Below are positions 39,497 to 51,690 of a stretch of 64,000 nucleotides of DNA, piece by piece. The position numbers and the translations under genes are program-made. The DNA lies in NCBI GenBank assembly GCA_007570785.1, contig ML664152.1, forward strand, positions 3,472,911-3,536,910. Direction: 5' to 3'. Below the pieces are notes generated by a model. It saw only the letters and a list, made by a program, of their open reading frames with translations, did not search any database and had not been told where the DNA came from. The DNA comes from Antilocapra americana. Taxonomy: Eukaryota; Chordata; Mammalia; Artiodactyla; Antilocapridae. Each line of letters begins with the position of its first letter. Within the stretch, counting starts at the first letter, position 1.

Positions 39497-40160
39497 CGTG
39501 CAGGGTGCCCCTTGGGGGGCACAGTGCTGCCCTCTCCCCTCCTACCCGCAGCTCCCTGACTTCCTTGGGCTGGGCGGCGGCGAGGTCCATCCTGGCTCAG
39601 CGGATCCCTGGGGCCATGCCAGGCAGCTGGACGGGACTATGGGCTCTGAAACATTCTGTCTGCAAAGCTGGGCCGCGGGTCAGCATCACTGGAGACGCTG
39701 TGCAAGAGTAGTGAGTACACCCAGCACCTGTGGTCACCCATGGGCCTGGTGCTCGTCTTTCCTGCTCGCCCTGCATTGGGCTTCCTGTCGGGAGCCTGGA
39801 GGCCGACGTCTTTCCAGCAGCATGGTGGATAGCCGCGCTGTTCTCCGCTTGCCCTTCTGGATGGTCTGCTGCGCTGTCCAGCAGCTGTGTGCCCCGTGGG
39901 CTGTTAGCCCAACAGGAGTAAATGCTGGCACCCGATGCCCAGGCCCCAGGGGCGAGGAGAGCTTGCCTCCAGCGTTGGTGGGGACAGGCTCGTTCACAGA
40001 CGTGTGAGAACTGGGTATCCCGGCCGGACACGCACGCACTCCACAGGGAGGTGGCTGGTGATGTGTGTGTGATTTTGGTCTGGACTTTGTGCAGCTGCAG
40101 CAGAGCCGGAAAGCCAGCTGTGTGCTCACTCCTGGTCAATAAAGATGAGTTTTTCTGCAG
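39497..40160 (+). other. WDR4: WDR4 3' untranslated region
   Basis: About 660 bases from the stop to shortly after the poly(A) signal. No repeats are recognised. Several opposing frames across it are not supported. Confidence 0.75.
40138..40143 (+). terminator. WDR4: WDR4 polyadenylation signal AATAAA
   Basis: A canonical AATAAA is followed by a T/G-rich stretch (gatgagtttttctgcagctt), so cleavage is expected 15-25 bases downstream. It is the only such hexamer I see between the stop codon and 40160. Confidence 0.8.
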
Positions 40161-40479
40161 CTTCTGGAAAGCTGAGCAGTGACACATGGAACTGATTTCC
40201 AAATACATTGAGCAGAACCATGTATGAGGAGTGTGCTCTTTGTGATTGTATGTTTACCTTTTGGTTTGAAGAAAGACGTTTTTGTGGTGTGGGGGCTGTT
40301 TCATGGGCGTTAGACACAGGTGGTTTCATGTATCAAAACCTGAAAGGCGTCAGATTGTTCCTTAGTGCCTTGTTTAATTTAAACGCTGATCCAGAAACAA
40401 TACTGTTTGTAGACCTCTCAGGGTCGCTTCTCGCAGGGGATGTCAGGAACCCTCCCCAGCCCACTGTGCCCTGCCTGAC

Positions 40480-40560
40480 ACACACACACCCTGGTCACAC
40501 AGACACACACCCTGAAGAGAGAGACGCACACACACCCTGGACACATACACACACCCCCAT
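40480..40560. repeat. Degenerate CA-rich minisatellite
   Basis: Repeated 'acacacaccctgg(t/a)cacac' units of about 20 bases with interruptions. Confidence 0.7.
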
Positions 40561-40704
40561 CCGACTCGGGTAGGGTGGTCGGTTGGTGGAGAGAGGGTGT
40601 ACCTCCAGGGTTGGTGCGGTGTCGTTCCTGTGGTCCTGATACAGAGTGTTCATTCCTAATATGCTCTGAATTCTTGGTTTTAGGAGAAATTTATTTGTTC
40701 TCGT

Positions 40705-40822
40705 TGGTGTCTTTATTTTTGACTGTGCTGCTTTTGGGGTCTTCGTTCCCCGACCAGGGACTGAACCCGAGACCTCAGCAGTGAAGCTCAGAGTCTTAAC
40801 CGCTGGGCTGCTGGGAAGTCCC
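40705..40822 (-). repeat. CHR-2-type SINE, antisense
   Basis: Complement of the short CHR SINE: 'gaccagggactgaacccgag' and head complement 'gctgctgggaagtccctc'. Confidence 0.75.
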
Positions 40823-40844
40823 TCTTGTTGGTGCCTTGGTCTCA

Positions 40845-41120
40845 GATGGCCAGCAGACTGGCCCGCAGGCCACAACCCGCCCATTGCCCAGTTTTCTGTG
40901 GTCTGTGAGGTAAGCATAGTTGTTAGGTTTTTAAATGGTTGAATAAAATCAAAAGAAAAATATTTCAACCTGTGGGTGACCATCAGAAAAATCTCATCGG
41001 GACACAGCCACGCCTGCTCGGTCGGGGGTGCTCAGCGCCGGCTCCGGGGCTGCAGCAGCTGAGTTGGGGCGGCTGCCTGCACAGTCTGAAATGCTTAGGT
41101 TCTGTTCCTTCACAGGCTGT
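40845..41120 (+). repeat. hAT-type DNA transposon fossil (probable)
   Basis: The segments 'ctggcccgcaggccaca', 'catcgggacacagccacgcc' and 'ctgagttggggcggctgc' match my memory of a mammal-wide non-autonomous hAT (Charlie-related MER) repeat whose ends read GGGGTCGGCAAAC. The termini are eroded. Confidence 0.45.
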
Positions 41121-41990
41121 CCCCTTAAGGTCCCTGTTACATTTGTATTGTGTTATCAGTGAGCTGGTTGATTACACCACGTACCTTGTGGTCCCTGAGG
41201 ACCGATAGGCGGCATGGGCCTCTGAAACCTCGGCGCCCACCCGCAGAGATGGATGAGGCCGTCCTCTCTCAGGGAGGCCCAGATGTACACCAGCAGGTGA
41301 GGGGGGAGGGGCTGCGGAAAACTGAGTTTCCTGGGGCTGCTGTAAAGTTATTAATGTTCTTATCAGAGCCATACACGCATACGTTTGTATTTAAAGTGGT
41401 TTTTTTTTTTTTTTTGGTAGACAGTGTCTTTTTATCCTCTGAATACTGAATTTCAGCCTAAGTCCAACTGAGCCACATTTGTGATTTAAAAGTTTATCTG
41501 TTTAAAAACAAAATTAATTTTGAGAATAGAGTCCATTTAACACATCAACTGCATTTAATGTGTTTGCATTTATTGAATGTATTTACATTTGAGACATCAA
41601 ATATTTAAGTTCATCAAATACAGCAAGAGTAGTGTTTCCACATATACTCTTTAGAAAACCTATCTATGAGCAATTGTACATTCTGCTTATAATACTATTT
41701 GTTAGAAATCTGATGTGTAAGTTACCTAGGGCCTCTGTTTCAGAAAGCCCCAGATAGCCCAGATAAACTGTGTGAATGACCTTGCTCTGTCCTTCCCACA
41801 CCCCAGTTCCCTCTCTTAAGCCTCAAGTTAGACAGTCGAGAGTGAACCTTTGAAATCCTAGGCACCCCACTTTCAGCCCCAGTAAAAGTAGCACCCCAGG
41901 CCCACATGTCTGCATGCTGCTCTCTTTTGGCCTCGCTGCGAGGCCTACACGTGCGCTCCAGGACCACAAATAATAAACCTCGTTCCTCAG
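41121..41990. other. Unassigned intergenic stretch
   Basis: AT-rich from 41450 to 41740, with a T run at 41400-41417. No gene or repeat that I can name. Confidence 0.4.
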
Positions 41991-41994
41991 AATT

Positions 41995-42115
41995 CCCTTT
42001 TCCTTTTTCTTTTCCTTGGCCATGCTGTGTGGCTTGTGAGATCTTAATTCCTTGAACCTGGGCCCTTGGCAGTGAGAACTTGGACTCCTAACCACTGGCC
42101 CACTGGGGAATTCCT
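41995..42115 (-). repeat. CHR-2-type SINE, antisense
   Basis: A pyrimidine-rich tail complement ('ccttttcctttttcttttcc') is followed by 'cttggccatgctgtgtggct' and the head complement 'ccactggggaattccttc'. Confidence 0.75.
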
Positions 42116-42234
42116 TCTCTGATGGCTTCCGTTGCAGTGCTTCCAGGGGCTGCAGAAACCAGAAGGGCTGGCCCAGCCACAGCATTGGCCCTGGTCGGGG
42201 TCAGGGAGTCGATCTGAGTAATTCGGGTTACATG

Positions 42235-42800
42235 AATCCTGTGTGCAGTTTTGTAAGAAAGCTCTGTACCGTGTTCCGGAGTGGCTGTGTCATTTTATAT
42301 CCCGTGAGTGCACGGTTGACCTGGTCTCTGCATCCTTGTGGGCATTTGGTGGTGTCACAGTTTTATCTTAAGTGAGCCTTCAGAGTTCTCTCTTGTTCCT
42401 TGCAGATACTGTCTGCAGACATATTCTCCCAGCATGCGAGTCCTCTTTTTGTCCTTCGAACATGGGGTCTGTCGCACAGCAAACACAGTTACTATTGATG
42501 GGATCCAGTTTATCAGGTTTTTGTTTTGATGGACTTTTGGTGTCCAGAGCCCTTTCCCCTGGATTTTCCAGGGAACCCTTTTCCCCTAAGGATTTTCTCC
42601 TGTCGTGTTTCTAGAAATTTCATAGTTTGATGTTTCACACTTCAGCCCATGGTCCATTGTGAGTGAGTTTGTATGTAAGGTGTGAGGTGGTGGTTTCTGA
42701 CTGGACATCTGCCTGTCCCAGCACCTCTTGGAAAACCATCAACTCCTCCAATGAAGTGCTGTGTTGCCTTCATTGTGGAAGGGTGTTTCCATGGGAAGTA
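42235..42800 (-). mobile_element. Very old L1, antisense, with internal deletions
   Basis: Phrases such as 'gtaccgtgttccggagtggc', 'gcagatactgtctgcagaca' and 'cagcacctcttggaaaacca' align in order with antisense L1 ORF2 but with large gaps between them. Confidence 0.6.
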
Positions 42801-45035
42801 GTTCTGGTGGACATTTTAGTCCTTTAACTTTTGTTTCTTTGGAGATGGCCCTGCCTCATCTCTGTGGTACCCGTTTTCCTCTCTGCTGGTGGCCTCGGTG
42901 CCCATGTACAAAGTCTGTGCTTGGCTTCATGCCCTGGCAGCAGGTGTGGTCAGTGGAAGGTGCTGAGGGGTAGGGGCACTGCAGGATCCCAGAGTCCTTC
43001 CTTCCTGGGCTCCAGTGTGCCTGCCAGAAGCACGGGTTGCCCTGACACCCCACTGGGGTTGCCAGTGAGCGTCCACAGCACCCTAGCCGGAAGTGTCCTG
43101 GCATGTGCCCCGCACCATGCCCAGCTCCCAGGGAGTCTTTCTGCCCCTGCCCAACGGAGGTGCTGAGACCCTGGCCTGTAGAACCTTGGCAGCTCCATCA
43201 GCAGGCGCATCACAGCTGAGCCCTTGCAAACGAGGCCTGAATTCCTCTGCCCTGCCTCCCTGCAGGATGCTGCTATCCCTCAAGGTCCATGATACCATGC
43301 TTCTCCCAGCTCATTCCTTTTCAGACCCTCTGCCTCAGGCCTCCCATTCCCCTGTTTTTTAAAGTTCATTACACTTCAGTGCTCGCTTAGGCAGCACATA
43401 TACTAAAGTCCTAAACACTTTAATGGGCAGTCTTCTGTAACTGTGTGTAATTCTTTATATTGGAAGTTTCCTCCTGTTATTGTGTGGTTTCTCTCTCTTG
43501 ACTTATACACCTTTCCCCCACTGGATGCAATGCGCCTTCCTTTCCTGGCTTCTGAAGTTTCTCTTCACCACTGGTTTTCTGTAACTTGAACATAAAGTGC
43601 TTGGCAGGTGAGGTGTATGTTTACCTTGTTGAGTTACTTAGATCTGTGGATTTATCATTTTTTAAAATCAAATTAGGAAGTTTCCAAGTGTTGTTTCTTC
43701 ACATATCCTTTTTCCCTTCTTCTACTCTCCTTGCGTCCTGCAACTCCAGTAATGGTATTTCAGACCTTCTGACGTGGGTGCCAGGTCAGCGAGTCTGTAC
43801 GATCCCCCTTCAGCCTTTTTCTGTGTGTGCTTCATTGTGGACGGTTTCTATGTCTTATCTTCAGTTTGCTGATGTCTTATGTGGCGTCTAAGCTGCTGTC
43901 CCCCTGAGGCTGAGTGTTTTCCTTATTAGATTTCGTATTCTTTATCTGTAATTTTGATTTAATTTTTTTAAAAAATATCTTCCATTTCTCTTATCGTACT
44001 CTCTAAAAAAATATCTTCACACATACGGTGCATACTTAAAATGATTGTTTTTTGATTCCGTCTTATCTGTTGTTTCCGGTCGTTCTGCTGATTTACTTCC
44101 TGTTTATGGTGTCTTTCCCTGCTACTGAGCATGTGTAGGAAGTTTTTCATTGGGTGCCCTATATTGTTGTTTTCATGGTTGGATGCTGAGCTCTATCATC
44201 TTCCTTTAAAGGATGTTTCTCTCCTGGCCGTCAGTTAAGCGCCTGCAGAGGAAGCTGACCCTTTTGGGGTCTGTTTCTGAGCCCATTGGGGTGGCTCTGG
44301 AGCAGCCTTTAGAGGGAGAATGTCCCCCTCTTCTGAGGTCTCCCCTCTGGGGCATCCCTGTTTAATGCTGTGTTCATGAAGTTTTTCCACACCAGGCTGG
44401 CTGGAGGGGCCTCAAGTGACTCTGGGTCTGTGAATTGTTCTGTCCTCAGAAGTGTTCGTGTGAGCCTCGCGGACATCACCCACATGTGAGCAGGTTGGTG
44501 TTGGAGCACAGACACCAGAGGGAAACCCCCCCCTTCCCCCTGGCAACTTGCCCTCCCCGGGCATTTCCTCTTCGCCAGCACCCTGCCCCCAGCTCAGCTA
44601 GCCCGCCTCCGAATCTCTCTCCACCTAATCTGCCCTCCCTTTGCTGCTGTGGCTGGAGAATTACTTTGGGCACAAAGTCTTCAGGCCTCTGCCACCAGGG
44701 CCAGGCTCCGGGTCAGTCCTGGGGGAGGGTGTCTGGACCCTCGTGCTCCTCCGGGTCTGCAGGTGGGTCACATTTGCCTTGTGACGAGCGAGGCCTCTCA
44801 TCTCTGACCTGCCCATGAAGGTCCTGCCCCCAGTTGAGAGGTAGTGTTTCCTGGGGGAGGGAGATGACTTGAAATGAAAGACATCTCTCTGGCCTTTTCT
44901 CTGTTACGTGAATTGCGTGTGTTTTCCAGTTTGACTTCCGGTATTTCTAGATTTTTTTTTTTTAACATGGCCTTCTTTTGGTAGTCAGATTTATCTATTT
45001 TTTTTTTTTTAATCATTTTTGGGTATCATACTGTA
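42801..45035. other. Unassigned intergenic stretch
   Basis: Apart from the U6 fragment at 43379, I recognise nothing certain. 43430-44300 is T-rich with faint antisense-L1 character. Frames of 60-127 codons here have no recognisable domains. Confidence 0.35.
43379..43408 (+). pseudogene. U6 snRNA 5' fragment (RNU6 retropseudogene)
   Basis: Thirty bases match the 5' end of U6 snRNA (gtgctcgctt...cagcacatatactaaa) with a C to A change in the loop and one change at the end. The first base of the match is the first base of U6. The rest of U6 is missing, and no promoter elements of an active U6 gene (TATA, PSE) are visible upstream. Confidence 0.8.
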
Positions 45036-45037
45036 TT

Positions 45038-45246
45038 TGGTTTGTTTAGTTGCTGAGCCCTGTCTGACTCTTTGTGACACCATGGACTGTAGCCGACCAG
45101 GCTCCTCTCTCCATGGGATTCTCCAGGCAAGAATACTGGAGTGGGTTGCCATTTCCTTCTCCTGGGGATCTTTCCGACCCAGGGACTGAACCTGAGTCTT
45201 CTGCGTTGCAGGCAGATTCTTTACCATTGAGCCACCAGGGAAGCCC
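45038..45246 (-). repeat. Bov-tA SINE, antisense
   Basis: Well-preserved antisense Bov-tA ('gaatactggagtgggttgcc', head complement 'gagccaccagggaagccc'). Confidence 0.92.
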
Positions 45247-46250
45247 TTCTCCATCCTATGTACTTTTGACTTGGCTGGTTTAGAAAGAGGAGGCAATAGC
45301 GTGAGACCAAAGACACACCCAGTTCACCTGATGTGGGGAGGGAGGTGCGGGAAGACTGTGACTCCCTGTGAAAAGCCTTTTAGTTTTTTTTCCCCCCAAG
45401 CCTGGCTTTTTTACCTGTGAAATGGAAGCAAAGTGATGCTAAGGTTCACAGTGGGATTTACCAATTTTTGAAGCAGAAAATCACCAGCCTGACATTTGAT
45501 GTTCTGTTTCACTGGTTCCAATTCCATGACAAAGAAATGAAAGAACTAAAATAATAAAGCTGTGTTCATGGCTCCTGGGGTGTTTTGTTTTCTGATTTTT
45601 GCTGGCCTGATATGGCAGGAGGTGTCTGGAGGGAGAAGAGCTTGTGAGTGGCAGGGGCGGCGACAGAGGAGGTCAGGGCTGCTGGAAGCTGTGGTTCCTG
45701 ACTCAGCGTCTCTTAGGTTGGTGTTCTTTGAGGTTACGAGCTCAGACCGTCCGCCAGAGAAGTCAAAAGGCTGTAAGACATGTTACAGCATCCTGGCTTG
45801 TAGTGTCTGCTTCACTTATAAAATCTTCCAATGATGGTGAATTTTCCAGTGAAGTCGTTCTGGGACCATTGTAAACGTGCTTCCTCATGCTTTTTTGCCA
45901 CGGATGGCTTGTTTGCACAGCAGACATGGCAGACAGTGCCCTTGACCTAGTTTTATGTGACAATTTACCTCAATGCTCCAGTTTTCTCCATCTATTCCCA
46001 GGAACAGACTTAGCAGGCCCCACAGTTGCTGGCCCTGCACCCATGAATCCAGCCAGGTCAAGTCTGGCTGTGCTGTTCTGTGTAGTCAGGGCCTCTCTGC
46101 AGCTGCCTTGGTGTGAAGCTTGCTCTGAGCCTTAACAAAGTTCAGTGTTCAAAAGACCCTGAAGCCAGCAGCACAGGTGGGAGCAGCCTTGTCTAGTAGG
46201 TGCTTGTCGGACAGCTCTTCATATGTGGTTAAATGAGAACAGGATGTTCA
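45247..46250. other. Unassigned intergenic stretch
   Basis: No gene or repeat recognised. A 90-codon frame at 45562-45834 shows no domain. Confidence 0.4.
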
Positions 46251-46251
46251 T

Positions 46252-46588
46252 AAGACTTTTGAGAGTCCCTTGGACAGCAAGGAGATCAAACCAGTCAATC
46301 TAAAGGAGATCAACCCTGAATATTCATTGGAAGGACTGATGCTGAAGCTCCAATACTTTGGTCACCTGATGTGAACAGCTGACTCATTGGAAAAGACCCT
46401 GATGCTGGGAAAGATTGAAGGCAGGATGACAAGGGGGTGACAGAGGATGAGATGGTTGGATGGCATCACTGACTTAATGGACATGAGTTTGAGCAACCTC
46501 TGGGAGATAGATACTAAGGGATGGGAAGGCCTGATGTGCTGCAGTCCATGGGGTCACAGAGTCAAACACTACTTAGCAACTGAATAAC
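46252..46588 (+). repeat. BovB 3' end, sense
   Basis: Terminal BovB sequence, from 'gagtcccttggacagcaagg' to the natural end 'ttagcaactgaataacaac'. Confidence 0.88.
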
Positions 46589-46599
46589 AACAATGTTCA

Positions 46600-47955
46600 T
46601 AGGAAAGTTACTAACAAACCACCCCAGAAAAGTCTTGGGCCCAGACATTCACAGGAGAATTCTACAAAGCTTCAAAGACCAAGATAGTCCCACAGCAGTT
46701 CAGAGGGTAGAAAAGGAAGCTTCCTAATTCCTCTTATGATGCTATCAATACTATGATATCCAGGGACTTAAACCAGATAAAGACAACATAAAGGGAAAAA
46801 CTTGCATACCCGTATCACTCATGACAGTGCAGAAGTACCAGGTGTCAGCAGTAGCCGTATAATACATCATAACAGGTTTATTTTAAGAATGTAAAGTTTG
46901 TTCATTATTAGGGAATCTATTACTATCATATATTGCATTAACAACTCTAAGGAAAAAATTATAGTTTTCTCCATGGATAGGTCTTGTATAAAATTCAGTA
47001 TCATGATAGAATATTAATTGAAAAAAACTTTTTTTAAAAAAATGGTGAAATATACATGTAATAAGCCATTTTTAGGTGCACAGTTCAGTGCCAGTGAGCA
47101 CATTCTCGCTGTTTGCAGGCATCTGACATGCACCTCAGTCCTGAAGCTGGTCTGTTGCTTTATAGAGAGGCTAGAGGCAGTTCCTCCGAGATCAGGAGCA
47201 AGGCACGAATGCCCATCACCTCCTCTACCATCTGCATATCTCAGACAAGAGGTATAACAATTGGTAAAGAAAAAGTAAAGCCATCTCTATTTGCAGATGA
47301 CATGACAGTCTTATCTGGAAAATCCTGGGGGATCCAAGATTTAAAGACATGGCAGTGAGGTAGCTTTACCCTGAGTTAACACTAAAAAGTCAATAGCCTT
47401 CCTAGACATGAACAATAGATGTGAGACAGATGAGAAAAATTTCATTTCCAGTTGGAGCAAACTACTCAGGAATAAATTTAGCCAGCAGTGTACAAACCTC
47501 CACAGTGACCATTTTAATGCAGTCTTGAAAGACACAGAAGTAGACAAACAGATGTAAAGACATCTCTTTGGATGGAATGACTCAGTTTTACAAAGACGTC
47601 TCACAACTTTACAAATTCAAAGCAGTTCCAGTAAAAGTATTAGCTGTTTCGTGGAGTCAGGCAAGTTGCTCCTGAAATTGATATGGAGAAACAAAAATTG
47701 CCAGAAAACCAGGGAAAAACTATGAGGGAGACTGACCCAACCAGTATTAATGCTCACCATCAAGCCTCTATAGAAAAGACTGGGGCAGGCACATTGCAGA
47801 GTAGGGAAGAAAATGCAGAATTAGCCCCAAGTATCTGTGGAAGCTGAGTGTGTGACAAGGGAATGACTTCGATTATGGGGTAAAGGTGAGTCATAGAAAA
47901 CCTGCTGGGACAATTGGATCGTCATTTGGAAGAAGATAAAATTATTTCCATACTG
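46600..47955 (+). mobile_element. Old L1, sense, first segment
   Basis: Sense L1 ORF2 relic ('acattcacaggagaattcta', 'ctatttgcagatgacatgac'). The palm box around 47298-47312 still reads FADDM. 47030-47165 looks antisense (L1 3'-end-like) and may be a separate insertion. The copy resumes at 48256 and again at 51442. Confidence 0.75.
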
Positions 47956-47956
47956 C

Positions 47957-48254
47957 ATGGAGATCAAACCAGCCAGTCATAAAGGATAAACCCTGAATAT
48001 TCACCAGAAGGACTGATGCTGAAGCTGAAGCTCCAGTACTTTGGCTACCTGATGTGAAGAGCCAACTGATTGGAAAAGACAGTTGATTGAAGGCAGGAGG
48101 AGAAGGAGGTGGACAGAGGATGAGATGGTTGGATGGCATCACTGACTCAGTGGAGCAAACTCCAGGAGATAGTAAAGGACAGGAGCCTGGCACACTGTAG
48201 TCCATGGCATCGCAAAGAGCCAGACATGACTTAGTGACTGAACAACAGCATCGC
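47957..48254 (+). repeat. BovB 3' end, sense, nested in L1
   Basis: Terminal BovB with two small deletions ('ggaaaagacagttgattg' skips part of the consensus). L1 sequence continues on both sides. Confidence 0.85.
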
Positions 48255-48255
48255 T

Positions 48256-48944
48256 CTATACACAAGAATAAAATACAAACAGTTTAGGAAGTAAAAAATG
48301 AAGGCACACAAGGAATGGAAGAAAAGAGAGGTGGATTTGTTGTTAACTATGGTGTAGGGAGGGCCTCACTATGACTCAAAATCCAGAGGCAATAAAGGAA
48401 AAGATCTGATACATTTGACTACATACAAATAAATATTTGCATGACAGAAAACACCATAAACCAGATAAAACTGAACTGAAAAACTCAGAGAAAATGTTTA
48501 CAAAATAGACTACAAAGAGTGTCTCTGTCTGTCCCTTTGTAGTACACTTAATGTATCAAGAGCTCTTTAAAATGTTGACAAAAGACTAAAAAACAGAGAG
48601 ATGGGAGAAAGTCCCAAATAGTTTGCAAAAAGATTAAAAAAGACTCAAACATGAAAAAATATATTCAAACTTACTCATAACTAGAGAAATGCAAATTAAA
48701 ACTATAATGAGATACTATTTCTCACCACACTGCCAAAAACTTAAATAATTGCATAGTAGGATGGGGAGGCTCTGGGGAAGCGCCCTCTTGTAGTTTGCTA
48801 GAAGGAATGCAAACCTGCCCAATCCTGGAGGGAAATGGGGCAGTAACTAGCAAAACCACACATGCACTCAGGTCCTTCTCCTCCCACTTCTTGGGATCCA
48901 TCTTGAGGATGCTTATCAAGCAATATGAAATACATACCCACGAG
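48256..48944 (+). mobile_element. Old L1, sense, second segment
   Basis: Continues the L1 toward its 3' end ('gagaaatgcaaattaaaact', 'acactgccaaaaacttaaat'). It stops at the BovB insertion point and continues at 51442. Confidence 0.75.
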
Positions 48945-50210
48945 TACTGGAGAATTTTGAGCATTACTTTGCTAGCATGTGAGATGAGTGCAATTGTGTG
49001 GTAGTTCGAGCATTCTTTGGCATTGCCTTTCTTTGGGATTGGAATGAAGACTGACCTTTTCCAGTCCTGTGGCCATTGCTGAGTTTTCCAAATTTGCTGG
49101 CATATTGAGTGCAGCACTTTCACAGTATCATCTTTCAGGATTTGAAATAGCTCAACTGGAATTCCATCACCTCCACTAGCTTTGTTCGTAGTGATGCTTT
49201 CTAAGGTCCACTTGACTTTGCCTTCCAGGATGTCTCTAGGTGAGTGATCACACCTTCGTGATTATCTGAGTTGTGAAGATCTTTTTTGTACAGTTCTTCT
49301 GTGTATTCTTGCCACCTCTTCTTAATATCTTCTGCTTCTGTTAGGTCCATACCATTTCCGTCCTTTATCGAGCTCATCTTTGCATGACATGTTCCTTTGG
49401 TATCTCTAATTTTCTTGAAGAGATCTCTAGTCTTTCCCATTCTATTGTTTTCCTCTATTTCTTTGCATTGATCGCTGAGAAAGTCTGTCTTATCTCTCCT
49501 TGCTATTCTTTGGAACTCTACATTGAAATGGGAATATCTTTCCTTTTCTTCTTTGCTTTTCACTTGTTTTCTTTTCTCAGTTATTTGTAAGGCCTCCTCA
49601 GACAGCCATTTTGCTTTTTTGCATTTCTTTTCCATGGGGATGGTCTTAATCCCTGTCTCCTGTACAATGTCACAAACCTCCGTCCACCGTTCATCAGGCA
49701 CTCTGTCTATCAGATCTAGCCCCTTAAATCTATTTCTCACTTCAACTGTATAATCATAAGGGATTTGATTTAGGTCATACCTGACTGGTTTAGTGGTTTT
49801 CCATACTTTCTTCAATTTCAGTCTGAATTTGGCAATAAGGAATTCATGATCTGAACCACAGTCAGCTCCTGGTCTTGTTTCTGCTGACTATATAGAGCTT
49901 CTCCATCTTTGGCTGCAAAGAATATAATCAATCTGATTTCGGTGTTGATCATCTGGTGATGTCCATGTGTAGAGTCTTCTCTTGTGTTGTTGGAAGAAGG
50001 TGTTTGCTATGACCAGTGCATTCTCTTGGCAAAACTCTATTAGCCTTTGCCCTGCTTCATTCTGTACTCCAAGGCCAAATTTGCCTGTTACTCCAGGTGT
50101 TTCTTGACTACCTACTTTTACATTCCAGTCCCCTATAATGAAAAGGACATCTTTTTTGGGTGTTAGTTCTAAAAGTTCTTGTAGGTCTTCATAGAACCGT
50201 TCAGCTTCAG
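48945..50210 (-). mobile_element. BovB endonuclease and RT start, inverted 5' part
   Basis: The minus strand reads, from 50210 downward, the BovB apurinic-type endonuclease (GDWNVKVGSQ; QIDYILCSQRW; SDH box near 49840-49860), the linker (PVRYDLNQIPYDYTVEVRNR) and the start of the reverse transcriptase (FIPIPKKGNAKECSNYHTIA), ending at 'CTCAAAATTCTCCA'. A frameshift lies between 49815 and 49888. The element is 5'-truncated inside the endonuclease. Confidence 0.92.
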
Positions 50211-51432
50211 GCTTCAGCAATACGTGAACCGTGAACTTCCAGATGTTCAAACAGGTTTTAGAAAAGGCAGAGGAACAAGAGATCTAATTGGCAACTTCCG
50301 ATGGATCATCGAAAAAGCAAAAGAGTTCCAGAAAAACATCGATTTCTGCTTTATTGACTATGCCAAAGCTTTTGACTGTGGATCACAATAAACTGTAGAA
50401 AATTCTTAAAGAGATGGGAATGCCAGACCATCTGACTTGTCTCTTGAGAAACCTGTATGCAGGTCAGGAAGCAACAGTTAGAACTGGACATGGAACAACA
50501 GACTGGTTCCAAATAGGAAAAGGAGTACATCAAGGCTGTATATACTGTCACCTTGCTTAATGTAACTTATATGCAGAGTACATCATGAGAAACGCTGGGC
50601 TGGAGGAAGCACAAGCTGGAATCAAGATTGCCGGGAGAAATATCAATAACCTCAGATATGCAGATAACACCACCGTATGGCAGAAAGTGAAGAGGAATTA
50701 AAAAGCCTCTTGATGAAAGTGAAAGAGGAGAGTGAAAAAATTGACTTGAAGCTCAACATTCAGAAAACTAAGATCATGGCATCTGGTCCCAGCACTTCAT
50801 GGGAAATAGATGGGGAAACAGTGGAAACAGTGTCAGACTATTTTTCTGGGCTCCAAAATCACTGCAGATGGTAATTGCAGGCTGAAATTAAAAGATGCTT
50901 ATTCCTTGGAAGGAAAGTTATGACCAACCTAAATAGCATATTGAAAAGCAGAGACATTACTTTGCCAACAAAGGTTTGTATAGTGAAGGCTATGGTTTTT
51001 CCAGTGGTCATGTATGGATGTGAGAGTTGGACTATAAAGAAAGCTGAGCCCCGAAGAATTGATGCTTTTGAACTGTGGTGTTGGAGAAGACTCTTGAGAG
51101 TCCCTTGGACTGCAAGGAGATCCAACCAGTCCATCCTAAAGGAGATCAGCCCTGGGTGTTTCTTGGAAGGACTGATGTTGAAGCTGAAACTCCAATACTT
51201 TGGCCACCTCATGGGAAGAGCTGACTCACTGGAAAAGACCCTGATGCTGGGAAGGGTTGAGGGCAGGAGGAGAAGGGGAAGACAGAGAATGAGATGGCTG
51301 GATGACATCACCAACTCGATGAACATGGGTTTGGGTGGACTCAGGGAATTGGTGATGGACAAGGAGGCCTGGCGTGCTGCAATTCACGGGGTCGCAAAGA
51401 GTCAGATACAACTGAGCGACTGAACTGAGTTG
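50208..51432 (+). mobile_element. BovB RT and 3' end, sense part of the same insertion
   Basis: The plus strand begins at 'ggcttcagcaatacgtgaac', which in BovB follows almost directly after the last bases of the inverted part, and continues to the natural 3' end. FIDYAKAFD is present, but the catalytic box reads YADN (gcagataac) instead of YADD, and there are frameshifts. A 9-base duplication, acccaYgag, lies at 48936-48944 and 51433-51441. Confidence 0.92.
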
Positions 51433-51690
51433 ACCCATGAGGTTATTTATTGAGCATGATTTGTCACTGCAAAATGTTGGAACCAGTGCAAATGCCCACA
51501 CAGGGAGGGTTAGATAAACAGGGCATATCCCCACAGTGCAGCTGTACTCATGAACGAAGGCAATTTCTATGAACAGAAGCAGAGTGATTACTAGGATACA
51601 CTGTTACATGTAAGGACTCGTGCACAAGTGTCTGTAGCATAGCCCTTCAATGTAAGAAAGATGGGGATCGAAGACACAGGTACCTGCTCA
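51433..51690 (+). mobile_element. Old L1, sense, third segment
   Basis: 'gttatttattgagcatgatt' and 'gcaaaatgttggaaccagtg' continue the L1 interrupted at 48944, confirming that the BovB between them is an insertion. Confidence 0.7.
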
